Positions 36,325 to 45,256 of a stretch of DNA of 64,000 nucleotides are shown piece by piece. The position numbers and the translations under genes are program-made. Positions within the stretch are counted from its first letter, which is position 1. Each line of letters opens with the position of its first letter. Under the pieces are notes generated by a model. The model made no database searches, had not been told where the DNA came from, and saw nothing but the letters and a program-made list of their open reading frames with translations. This stretch comes from Tyzzerella sp. (GTDB lineage Bacteria > Bacillota > Clostridia > Lachnospirales > Lachnospiraceae): the NCBI GenBank assembly GCA_017465565.1, contig JAFTWA010000039.1, positions 98,454-162,453 of the forward strand, written 5' to 3'.

Positions 36325-38648
36325 TATTTACCAAAACCTCCACTCAGCATATTATCAAGCGTCAGCCCTTTTGCTCTTTGTAGGCCTTCTCTTTCAAAAC
36401 GGAAAACAATATTTGCTTTTACTGGATTACCTGAAACATAGATATCAGCCACACAATCGCACGCTCGTTCTGGCTTATCTAGTTGAAATTTAAAAGTTTT
36501 CTTATCTGTTTCTGCAACCCCTGTGTAAAATTTTCCATTCACTTTAATAGAAAGATTACTAATTTCGTTTTTCGACCAAATAACAAGAACTGGTTCTGTT
36601 TTATAACTGAATGTAACCTTTCTATCATCGTTCATCACCTTAAATTCCCACAAAGTGCTATTTCTTGTGATACGTATCACAGGTACAACAACCTCTTCCA
36701 ATGTTGCACCTCCATGAGTTTCAACAGCAGCTGGTCTCGCACCATCAAACCTATCATAGCCAGCCAGAATACACAACTGTCCTTCATGTACCGCATACGA
36801 AAGGTCTTTTGTTTTGTCATTATTTTCGCATACTCTTCCACCATGAGTGCCTGTGCGATTAGATTCTATTGGTAAAATAGATTTTTTTATTACAGCAAGC
36901 CTACTAGCTCCATGATCAGAAATTATATATGCGTGTTTATATTTGTTTGTTGCAAGCTTAGCACTTATATTGGAAAGCACTTTATTAATAGTTTCCAATT
37001 CATCAATCAGATGAATTGGATATTCTGATTTTTCAAAATTATAGTCTCCAATTGCTTCATGTTTATCCTTATCAATTTGCTTAATAAAACCAACAATTTC
37101 AGCATCATATGTCTTGAACTCACTCAAAAACTCCTTATTGACTTCAGTAATTGATGGTAAATTACACTTTGCTACCTTAGGTTCTGCAAAAAGGTCTTTT
37201 TCCGCACACTTCTGTAATATATAGTTAAGGAATTCTACTCCAAGGGCATCTACAAAGTATAAAATAGAATTCTTCTTATCAAATCCGCCAACAATTTCTG
37301 CTCTAGAAGGAAGCTCTACAAAATGCTGTTCTTCAGCTTCTTGTTTCACTAATTCTTCAAATTCCGGATAAATTACATTACGCAACTTTTGCATCGTGTA
37401 TTTTGCAAAGTACATATCTAGCAACTCATTATTATAATAATAAGGACTAACATAATTATAAAAATCCGGGAAATTTGTTTGAAGAAGAGATAACAATTCT
37501 TCGTCATTAAACTGTGCCTGATATAATCCAATAAGTTTTATTGCCTTTTCCTTTTCTTGCTTCGTTAAATCGGATAAATAATAAATAGCATCTTTTCCTT
37601 TTTGATCCACGAACTCACAATAATCAGCAACTTCTTCTTCAGATAAATTTAACCGATATCTCAATGACTTCCACTGTTCATAAAGACCTTGAAATTTATT
37701 ACTATTATGAGCATATTGCAAGATGACACGAATTATATTTCGCATTAATTCAGAATGAATATTTGTTCGGTCCACAGCATCAAAAATAATCTGATTTTTG
37801 CATTCAGGAAAAACTTTCATAGCAACAAACAACAACCACTTTTTGTAGTCATCGTAATTATTCCACTCTTGTAACGCATATTCATAACTATTACTATCAC
37901 CAAAATGCTTCAAAATGATTGCTTTAAAACTAGACTGTTCTTCGCTCAAATTAAGCAGATATCTCCAATACCGTTCATCGTGTTCTTTGCCTAAAAACAC
38001 ATTGAGTTCTGGAAATTTATTTTGAAGAATTTGAAGAGGTGTGTTAAGCATACTTATCGCATATTGGCCCTTAGCAAAAACCAATGGTTTATTTTTCGTC
38101 CGAACAAAAACCTCTTCTCCAGTCATTTCATTTTCTATTGCCTCCGGTAAATTTTCTATGCCACATATTACATTCACTGTCTCGAGCGAGAACTCGGGAG
38201 ACAGGAATGTAATATGAGGTTTAACAAAATCCTCATATGTATCAACTGTTACTACTTGCTGCATTACACGCAAATCTTTCTGACTCATAGTTTTTAATAT
38301 TTCTTCGCAATGATAACAAACGACAACCACTTTCTTTGCAATCCTCATATTACACAATATTTGCAGTGTTTTTTGTAACTCATCATTTCCAATCAATCGC
38401 AAATAGGTAGTCAAACCAAACACAAATGTATTTTGAGGACTTTTCTTTAAAGTATCAATCATGGCCATGACATTTGGCAAACTATCATCTTTCGCAAAAT
38501 CGGCAATATGACTGATTACATTTGTACCGACATTAAAATAATCATAAATTGCTGTCTTCTGATAAGAATTTTCAACATTAACGAACAGCGGTAAAGTAAC
38601 TTCTTCATCTCTTAGGTATTCATTTATTCGCTCAATGCAACCATTCAT
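36324..38648 (-). CDS. pglZ: PglZ, alkaline phosphatase-superfamily BREX protein
   Basis: 774 aa. The C-terminal half is a PglZ phosphatase-like domain: LYFVDALGVEFLNYIL (about 461, metal-binding Asp), YIISDHGASRLAV (about 576), GTHGGRVCEN (about 603) and AAVETHGGATLEEVVVPV (about 650). The N-terminal half is helical. PglZ is the signature protein of all BREX types. It lies between brxC (18 nt) and brxL (1-nt overlap). Confidence 0.92.
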   Translation of the reverse strand: MNGCIERINEYLRDEEVTLPLFVNVENSYQKTAIYDYFNVGTNVISHIADFAKDDSLPNVMAMIDTLKKSPQNTFVFGLTTYLRLIGNDELQKTLQILCNMRIAKKVVVVCYHCEEILKTMSQKDLRVMQQVVTVDTYEDFVKPHITFLSPEFSLETVNVICGIENLPEAIENEMTGEEVFVRTKNKPLVFAKGQYAISMLNTPLQILQNKFPELNVFLGKEHDERYWRYLLNLSEEQSSFKAIILKHFGDSNSYEYALQEWNNYDDYKKWLLFVAMKVFPECKNQIIFDAVDRTNIHSELMRNIIRVILQYAHNSNKFQGLYEQWKSLRYRLNLSEEEVADYCEFVDQKGKDAIYYLSDLTKQEKEKAIKLIGLYQAQFNDEELLSLLQTNFPDFYNYVSPYYYNNELLDMYFAKYTMQKLRNVIYPEFEELVKQEAEEQHFVELPSRAEIVGGFDKKNSILYFVDALGVEFLNYILQKCAEKDLFAEPKVAKCNLPSITEVNKEFLSEFKTYDAEIVGFIKQIDKDKHEAIGDYNFEKSEYPIHLIDELETINKVLSNISAKLATNKYKHAYIISDHGASRLAVIKKSILPIESNRTGTHGGRVCENNDKTKDLSYAVHEGQLCILAGYDRFDGARPAAVETHGGATLEEVVVPVIRITRNSTLWEFKVMNDDRKVTFSYKTEPVLVIWSKNEISNLSIKVNGKFYTGVAETDKKTFKFQLDKPERACDCVADIYVSGNPVKANIVFRFEREGLQRAKGLTLDNMLSGGFGK

Positions 38649-38666
38649 ATGTATATCACCTTTCTT

Positions 38667-41600
38667 TTACTTTTTCATGTCTGTTTTTATTATCCCAATT
38701 CCAACCGAAATATCTTCTTGAATCAGTGATTTCAGATATGTCTTCAACTCTGATATATCGTCCATTTTATCAACAATATTCTTTGCCAATACACTACCTT
38801 CCGTATCATATTTTGCTGTGGCAAACTCTTTAATAAGCTTATCCACCATTGGATTTAAATACCAATCATATGGCTGAGCTGCTGCTCGCTCCTTCAAATA
38901 AGAACGCACTTCATCTACCCTCAACAACACGGCGTATTCTTTTAAAATCTTTTCTCTAAAGACTTCATCACATTTATCTTTGTCTAATAACGTTTCATAA
39001 AATGAAGTAGTTTCAAGATATTCCATAGCCTTAATTGTTTCATCATCTTCTGGACGTTGTCTTGAAAGTGTTAAAAACGCTTGTCTGGCTTTGTCATACT
39101 CTTCTTCACTAACCATACAAATGATAGGCGTCTCGTTTAACTTCGACCACTCTTCTGGCGAATCTGTATTTGTCTTTTGCCGCCACAAATTTTTTAATTT
39201 AATTTTACCCAATGTGCTCTTAAAATCTTTTGCCACTTTTTCCACTAATTGTAAGTATGATGTCTTATCTTTTGTAAAAGTATCTCCCGTTGGCATTGTA
39301 GTAAATAAATTGCCTTGCTCATCGGTATCAAATTCTTTTACATAGAAATTGCAAACTGTAATAAATAAACTAAGCTGATTTTTGTAATACGCATCAAACA
39401 AATCTCCCTTTTCCTGAATTAGCTTGAGAAAAACATTTTTTTGAGAATCCAAAAGTGTTCCCTGACGTTTTAAATCATACAATGCTTTTACCAGTGGTTC
39501 TATGTCACCGAGATAATTTTTTGATGCCTCATAAGAAATACGGATGTTTCCGCATTTTGCTTTCCAACCATCAAGCGCCTCTCGAAGATTTTTTGCTTTC
39601 CCAATAAGCTTGTTACTCTCAGCAATTATTGAATATTCAACGATAACCTCGTCTATTTTTTTATCAGCAGTTTCTTTTGCCCATACCCAATTTGCAGAGT
39701 CAGCATCAAATTTTTTCTTAACTTCATTTATGTACTGCCCTTCATCTTCAATGTCTTCGGCAAGTTTTATGAGTTCTTCATTGTTATATCCCTTTAAATA
39801 AGCTGACATTCCTGCTCTGCAATTTTCTTTTGTAAATAAGAAAGGTAAATCTTGGATAAGTGTAGGATTTTCTTTAAACAGTGTACCAATTGCACTCGCT
39901 ATTTCAGATTCAGCTTGGCCCATAGCTACATTATTAGCTATTCCAGAATACAATTGTATTGCTTTCAAAACTATTTCTTCACTAGTTACCAATAAAGCAT
40001 CTCTCAAATGATACTCTAGACACCAAATAGGGAATGTTAATTCCTTCATTCGATTACGAATGTAGTTTCTAGTATTAGGAACATTTGTACACTGCTCGAT
40101 ACTTATACCAAAGGCTGCGCAAGTCAACTCATTAAACTTACGAATCTCCTCAGTCATGGTTACTATATATTTTTCACGATACTTAGTTTCTTGACCAGCA
40201 GCATACTTAATAACCCACTCAATCATCGCTGATAAATTTGCTAGGGTCATTTCTCCACCTGCAATGCCATCATCATAACCGTATTGATCACCAATATAAT
40301 CTTTTAATACAAATCCAAGAATAAATGCCGTAAGATTGCACGGCAAAAAACCATAAGGTGCTTCTGTGAGTTTTGTGTAAATAGTCGAAATAGCAACTCT
40401 ATCCCCCTTATCAAACTCCTCTTTAATCACTTCTTCTACGCATTTTTTTATTTGTGATATATGGAGATGAGGCTTATCTTCCCAATATCGGTACTCTTCT
40501 GGCATTCCCCAAGCTCCCTCTAGAGCCTTTTCCAACTTTTTCTTAGGTTGTGGTGCATTGAATGGTCCTTCAGTCTTTCCATTAACTGCAGATTTAACAC
40601 CTTGTTTTAATGCACCAATCACATACATACCATCTATAAGATCGTAATTCACTTCAGGAGCAAAACGATATGTCTCGCGAACAACACTATAAAGTCCAGC
40701 ATGAAGATCATCAAGATTACTACGACGTTCACGTATTATCGTCCCATTACTCGCTCTTCTACAAATGTAGAAAGCTCCATTATCCTGTATATCTTGTTTC
40801 CATGCGCCAATTTCTTCAGAAGCCTTTTGTGAATAATTTTGGCTCTGCGTATTATCATTCTTATCAAACGCTTCACTTTGAACCATATACTCGATAAAGC
40901 TATTCCATCTATCATTTCCAAATGGAGTGGCTCCGGTATCAATAATAGTCAAATTCATATCGTCTGTTTTAGAATCCTTCAGACAACTATCTATTTCACT
41001 CGCAATAATTTGGCTTTCCGCATCATTTTTAGAATACACACAAATACAGTTAAATGTACCCTTTTTATGTGCTTGTTTCTTCATCTTGTTTATACAGCTA
41101 GCGATAGTATCGTATGCTGCTGTCATAAATGAAAATCTCAGTTTTAGAGCACCTGGCATTGAAAGAGTATCATTAAACTTTTGTTCAGCTATTAATTTCG
41201 ATGTTGGCCACTTAGCTTCAACATCCTCTTTTTGTATAGTTGTAGTAGCAATTAATTGCACAACATACACCTTTTGTCCCTGAATTGTTTTAGGGAACAA
41301 GATATCCATCTTGCATAAACTTTCAGCTATACTTGCCGCACTATTTCCAATAGCTGTTCCTTCGAAAGCTAAGTTTAAATTCTTCTCAGTTGCATAAAAA
41401 CATTCTACTGCATCGCCATTCATATAAGAAATAGCTTGCATCAATAATACTGTTTTGAGAATTTTACTTTGTTCATCATCCAGCCTATAACTTTTCGCCT
41501 TACTAATGGTACTCAAAATATTCCTAATATCTTGACGCAAATATCTACCTTCATCCTGATAAAAGTACTCCCAAAGCATGTCAATTGTAACAAACGGACT

Positions 41601-42908
41601 TGCTGTGTATGGTCCATAGTTATCGATATACCATTGAAAATCCTTTAGTTTAGTACCTAGATTATTCTTAATGTACCCAAACATACTTCTAGTATTTTCT
41701 TGGAAAGAAGAAGCTATATACTTCAAAATCAACGCTGCATACGGATGAATCGGCAAAATATTCATCATATCTTCATCTGTAATATCATCAGGCGTAAGCG
41801 TATTCAACTTATCTTCAATCATTTTGCGACTAACGCTAGTATCAAAAAACTGCGTCTCACAAATTTCTTTCCATTCTTTAGCAATTTGTTCATCTGCGTT
41901 CTTCTCCAACGCATGTCCAATAAGTTTGAACGCAATGTTTTCCGGAAGATCAATAACGCATGTAGGTTTAACAAAACGATCAATTACCTTTTTCTCGCTT
42001 TTTCCATCTTTTGAAACTTCCTCACTTACACCGGAGTGGGTTACAACTAACAAACAAAAATTATTTGTTTCTGTAACCTCCATAATTTCTTGAAAGCCCG
42101 TAAGATCATGAATATGATTTTGAAAATATTTTGTGAATTCATCCCAAACAAAAAACAGTTCTTGTAAATTATTACCTTGAATTACATCTTTGAGCCATTT
42201 GATAAAAATTTTAACATCCAATTTCATTGGATCAATACCATTTTGTTTACCTAATTTAGCAATTTTACCCATCAAAATTGCCAAAGCTTCACCAGTGTAA
42301 GTCTGCAAGCCTTTAATAATATCGTCAACAGTTTGACCAATAAACTGGCTATCCTCCGCTAAAATCAACTCAAAATAAGCCTTATTTCTGGGAATAGACA
42401 ACCATTTCAAAGAAGCATCTTTTAAAGTAGAATGTCCCAGGTATGAACATTCAGCTTCCTTCAAAGCTTCAATAATACTTTGTTGCATAATAGAACAAAG
42501 GTCGGCATCTCCATCAATTGATGATGTTCCATAGCAATGGACTGTCACAATCTTCTTAATGCTACCACTATCATCTTTTCGTTCCTTCATAGCACAAAAT
42601 CTTTTTTTCAAGGTCTTGTCAAGATTATATCTATCGAAATACGCCTCTGTACTTTCACGATCCGCCTTAAGAAGACTGGTAAGCGTAAGAGCTGCATAAG
42701 ATTTACCCGTTCCATAGCCACCCTCAACCCATATTCCAAGGGGTTGCTTTCGCTCAATAACATTTGCTGTAGTTTCTATTAAGTTAATGAACGTAGGATG
42801 AGGATAGAAATCTCTCCAATCAACGTCACCTTTGTTAATAAGTTCATCGGTAACACAAGGATAATACTGTTTTTTTATATCGAAATACTTTCTATATGTA
42901 CTTGCCAT
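38667..42908 (-). CDS. brxC: BrxC, large P-loop ATPase of the BREX system
   Basis: A 1413-aa ATPase with Walker A EGGYGTGKS (residues 62-70) and Walker B LFFVWDEF (about 255), followed by a very long helical region. The start YRKYFDIKKQYYPCVTDELI and the size match BrxC/PglY. The family is needed for both modification and defence in BREX systems. It lies 15 nt after brxP and 18 nt before pglZ. Confidence 0.9.
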   Translation of the reverse strand: MASTYRKYFDIKKQYYPCVTDELINKGDVDWRDFYPHPTFINLIETTANVIERKQPLGIWVEGGYGTGKSYAALTLTSLLKADRESTEAYFDRYNLDKTLKKRFCAMKERKDDSGSIKKIVTVHCYGTSSIDGDADLCSIMQQSIIEALKEAECSYLGHSTLKDASLKWLSIPRNKAYFELILAEDSQFIGQTVDDIIKGLQTYTGEALAILMGKIAKLGKQNGIDPMKLDVKIFIKWLKDVIQGNNLQELFFVWDEFTKYFQNHIHDLTGFQEIMEVTETNNFCLLVVTHSGVSEEVSKDGKSEKKVIDRFVKPTCVIDLPENIAFKLIGHALEKNADEQIAKEWKEICETQFFDTSVSRKMIEDKLNTLTPDDITDEDMMNILPIHPYAALILKYIASSFQENTRSMFGYIKNNLGTKLKDFQWYIDNYGPYTASPFVTIDMLWEYFYQDEGRYLRQDIRNILSTISKAKSYRLDDEQSKILKTVLLMQAISYMNGDAVECFYATEKNLNLAFEGTAIGNSAASIAESLCKMDILFPKTIQGQKVYVVQLIATTTIQKEDVEAKWPTSKLIAEQKFNDTLSMPGALKLRFSFMTAAYDTIASCINKMKKQAHKKGTFNCICVYSKNDAESQIIASEIDSCLKDSKTDDMNLTIIDTGATPFGNDRWNSFIEYMVQSEAFDKNDNTQSQNYSQKASEEIGAWKQDIQDNGAFYICRRASNGTIIRERRSNLDDLHAGLYSVVRETYRFAPEVNYDLIDGMYVIGALKQGVKSAVNGKTEGPFNAPQPKKKLEKALEGAWGMPEEYRYWEDKPHLHISQIKKCVEEVIKEEFDKGDRVAISTIYTKLTEAPYGFLPCNLTAFILGFVLKDYIGDQYGYDDGIAGGEMTLANLSAMIEWVIKYAAGQETKYREKYIVTMTEEIRKFNELTCAAFGISIEQCTNVPNTRNYIRNRMKELTFPIWCLEYHLRDALLVTSEEIVLKAIQLYSGIANNVAMGQAESEIASAIGTLFKENPTLIQDLPFLFTKENCRAGMSAYLKGYNNEELIKLAEDIEDEGQYINEVKKKFDADSANWVWAKETADKKIDEVIVEYSIIAESNKLIGKAKNLREALDGWKAKCGNIRISYEASKNYLGDIEPLVKALYDLKRQGTLLDSQKNVFLKLIQEKGDLFDAYYKNQLSLFITVCNFYVKEFDTDEQGNLFTTMPTGDTFTKDKTSYLQLVEKVAKDFKSTLGKIKLKNLWRQKTNTDSPEEWSKLNETPIICMVSEEEYDKARQAFLTLSRQRPEDDETIKAMEYLETTSFYETLLDKDKCDEVFREKILKEYAVLLRVDEVRSYLKERAAAQPYDWYLNPMVDKLIKEFATAKYDTEGSVLAKNIVDKMDDISELKTYLKSLIQEDISVGIGIIKTDMKK

Positions 42909-42923
42909 TTATCTACCTCCACA

Positions 42924-45245
42924 TTAAAAAAGTTCAAGAACATTTGATGATGTTTTTTCATTCTTCAAGTAAATGTTATCTAAATCAATTGTAAACGATA
43001 CTGAAATAAATTCAGGATAATTTGATGCAAGACCATTTAACACTCTAATCATTATGTCTCGATCAAGACCAAAAATCTGTGTAGGACTTATGCCGTCACT
43101 GTCTATATCATGATCTAGCAAACGATTGAGTGTAAAACTATAGTATCCACCGCATTTTTCTGCGAACTTATACAGTGCATATAAAATAACTCTTGAATCT
43201 GGATTTGACCAACTTGTCCGATATATCGACATCAGTTTATCTTTCTCTTTTTTACCATTTCCAAATCCTATATCACCAAATGGTAGACTTGCAAATCTAT
43301 TGAAGCAACTCCAAATATCTTTTGCCCAAGTTGTTTTCGCGCCCGCTTCCTCCAAAAGAGATATCGTATAATCTTTACTATATTCACACTCAAAATCAAT
43401 ATTTGTCACAAACCAACGCAATTGTGGAGAATAGACTGCGTTTGTAAACATAATCCCCCAGGAAGCAATGTCATTTAACCCGAGTTTTTTTACTAGTTGT
43501 GCCGTAGACGAAAATTTGTTATCAACAAGCATTTCGCTATCTCGTAAAAAACGTTTAAAAAAACTATACATCTGAGAACCTAAAGTATGATTTTCATCAA
43601 ATTCATTTTCATATTTTATATATTGCTCAAACCACTCCATTTTAGGAGCAAAGTGTGAATAGCAATTCAAACTCTTTTCTTTCATGTTTTGATTATCTCC
43701 TTTTGGTATTTCTATAGAATTATACACTAAACAACCTTTGAGTGCTTTATGACATTCGGAACAGTGTTTGCAGTCATCACTAATACTAATCTCACCATTT
43801 TGCATTGAAAGGCAACCATTATGACAATCTGCTTCGCACTCATGACATCCTATACACTGTGCTGCCTTTCTAAATACATTTTTAAACAACTTAATAAATA
43901 AAGGATTTTGTTTTGCTATTTCATTCGAAATAACTATCTTTATATCATCGCCACTTTCTAAGACATCAAAACTATAGTTATTCCCTCTGTGCATCACACT
44001 ATACGAACCATTATCTTGTTCCAGCACCCCAACTGTTTTCATCCAGATTTTCCAATCAGTGTTTGGCTCTCTGATTTGAATGATTATTTGTCCCTTTTCG
44101 ATTCTATCTGAATATTTTGGCAAAAAATGTAGATCTCTTCCATTCTTTCTCGCCTTCCACCCTCCGTTTTCAATAAATTCTTGCAATCTTTCTTCTGATT
44201 GGAAATTTTGATTATAATGTTCTTTGATTTTCTTCACTAGTGCATCAAATTCCTCTTGATAACACTCTCTAGCCATATATTCGTTTCTCTCTGATGCTCC
44301 AGGACATACTAAACATCCAGCTCGGCGATTTCCCTTTTTATATGCACTATTAAGAATAAGACTTTCTGAAAAAATATAGAGATATAATTCTGCCGAATTC
44401 CATTCGAGAATTGGATTACAACTCCACTGTCCTTTATGTTTTTCACCAAGGCTAACATAATCATACTCACTTCTTGATAGACTTTCACTACCACGAACTC
44501 CCACGAATGCCATTCCCGTAAAATTATTTTTTTCAATATAGTCTCTTAATCGAAGAATCTGCGGTGATGTTTTATGAACACTACAACACCATCTAACAAC
44601 TGTTGCCGGTGGACCAAATTGACTCCATGTATATTCGGGATTAAATTCGGATTTCGAACGAAGAAATACTATATTTTCACCCAAACACCACTCTTCAATT
44701 TTATCAACCACATCATATGTGTCTGGAAATTCCATCCCTGTATCTCCAAATAAAACTTTAAAATCGTTATGTGGAAGCGCCCTTGCTACAAGATCCAATG
44801 TCACAACACTATCTTTTCCTCCACTGAAAGCCACATAAAACACATCTATTTTATTACGGTATTCCATATAGTAATTATATATTTTTTTAATAGTTTCTTG
44901 TGTTAGACTTTCCATTATTTCTCTGTTCTTCTCAACCATTGCCGGAATGTCTACAAAACGAAGATAGTCTCCCTCTGGTTCTGGCTGTTCTACCAAAATA
45001 ACTTCTGGTTTTTGACATAAAGAACCGCCTTTTGTCTTTGCAACAAGTCGTCCTCTATAGTAGTAATTATTTGACTCTGCCCACATATATGGAAACATAT
45101 CATTCTTGTCATATTTCCAATATTGATCAAATCCTAATATATCCAATTCCTCATAATAAACTGGTCTTGGCTCCTTACTAAAAATAAGAGGGGTATTATT
45201 TAATTTATAGCCGCCTGTCTCAGCGTCCCATTCATAAGAATACAT
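42924..45245 (-). CDS. brxP: BrxP, PAPS reductase-like sulfurtransferase with Fe-S domains
   Basis: 773 aa. The PP-loop motif AFSGGKDS is at 139-146, followed by LFGDTGMEFPDT, the PAPS-reductase stretch RWCCSVHKTSPQILRL and GVRGSESLSRS. A CLVCPGASERNEY segment lies near 313. A ferredoxin-like module follows with two clustered Cys sets, CIGCHECEADCHNGC (about 465) and CKHCSECHKALKGC, which can hold two 4Fe-4S clusters. DndC, its closest known analogue, uses this chemistry to put sulfur into the DNA backbone. BrxP defines type 4 BREX. It lies 11 nt after the 788-aa gene. Confidence 0.9.
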   Translation of the reverse strand: MYSYEWDAETGGYKLNNTPLIFSKEPRPVYYEELDILGFDQYWKYDKNDMFPYMWAESNNYYYRGRLVAKTKGGSLCQKPEVILVEQPEPEGDYLRFVDIPAMVEKNREIMESLTQETIKKIYNYYMEYRNKIDVFYVAFSGGKDSVVTLDLVARALPHNDFKVLFGDTGMEFPDTYDVVDKIEEWCLGENIVFLRSKSEFNPEYTWSQFGPPATVVRWCCSVHKTSPQILRLRDYIEKNNFTGMAFVGVRGSESLSRSEYDYVSLGEKHKGQWSCNPILEWNSAELYLYIFSESLILNSAYKKGNRRAGCLVCPGASERNEYMARECYQEEFDALVKKIKEHYNQNFQSEERLQEFIENGGWKARKNGRDLHFLPKYSDRIEKGQIIIQIREPNTDWKIWMKTVGVLEQDNGSYSVMHRGNNYSFDVLESGDDIKIVISNEIAKQNPLFIKLFKNVFRKAAQCIGCHECEADCHNGCLSMQNGEISISDDCKHCSECHKALKGCLVYNSIEIPKGDNQNMKEKSLNCYSHFAPKMEWFEQYIKYENEFDENHTLGSQMYSFFKRFLRDSEMLVDNKFSSTAQLVKKLGLNDIASWGIMFTNAVYSPQLRWFVTNIDFECEYSKDYTISLLEEAGAKTTWAKDIWSCFNRFASLPFGDIGFGNGKKEKDKLMSIYRTSWSNPDSRVILYALYKFAEKCGGYYSFTLNRLLDHDIDSDGISPTQIFGLDRDIMIRVLNGLASNYPEFISVSFTIDLDNIYLKNEKTSSNVLELF

Positions 45246-45256
45246 AACATTTCACC

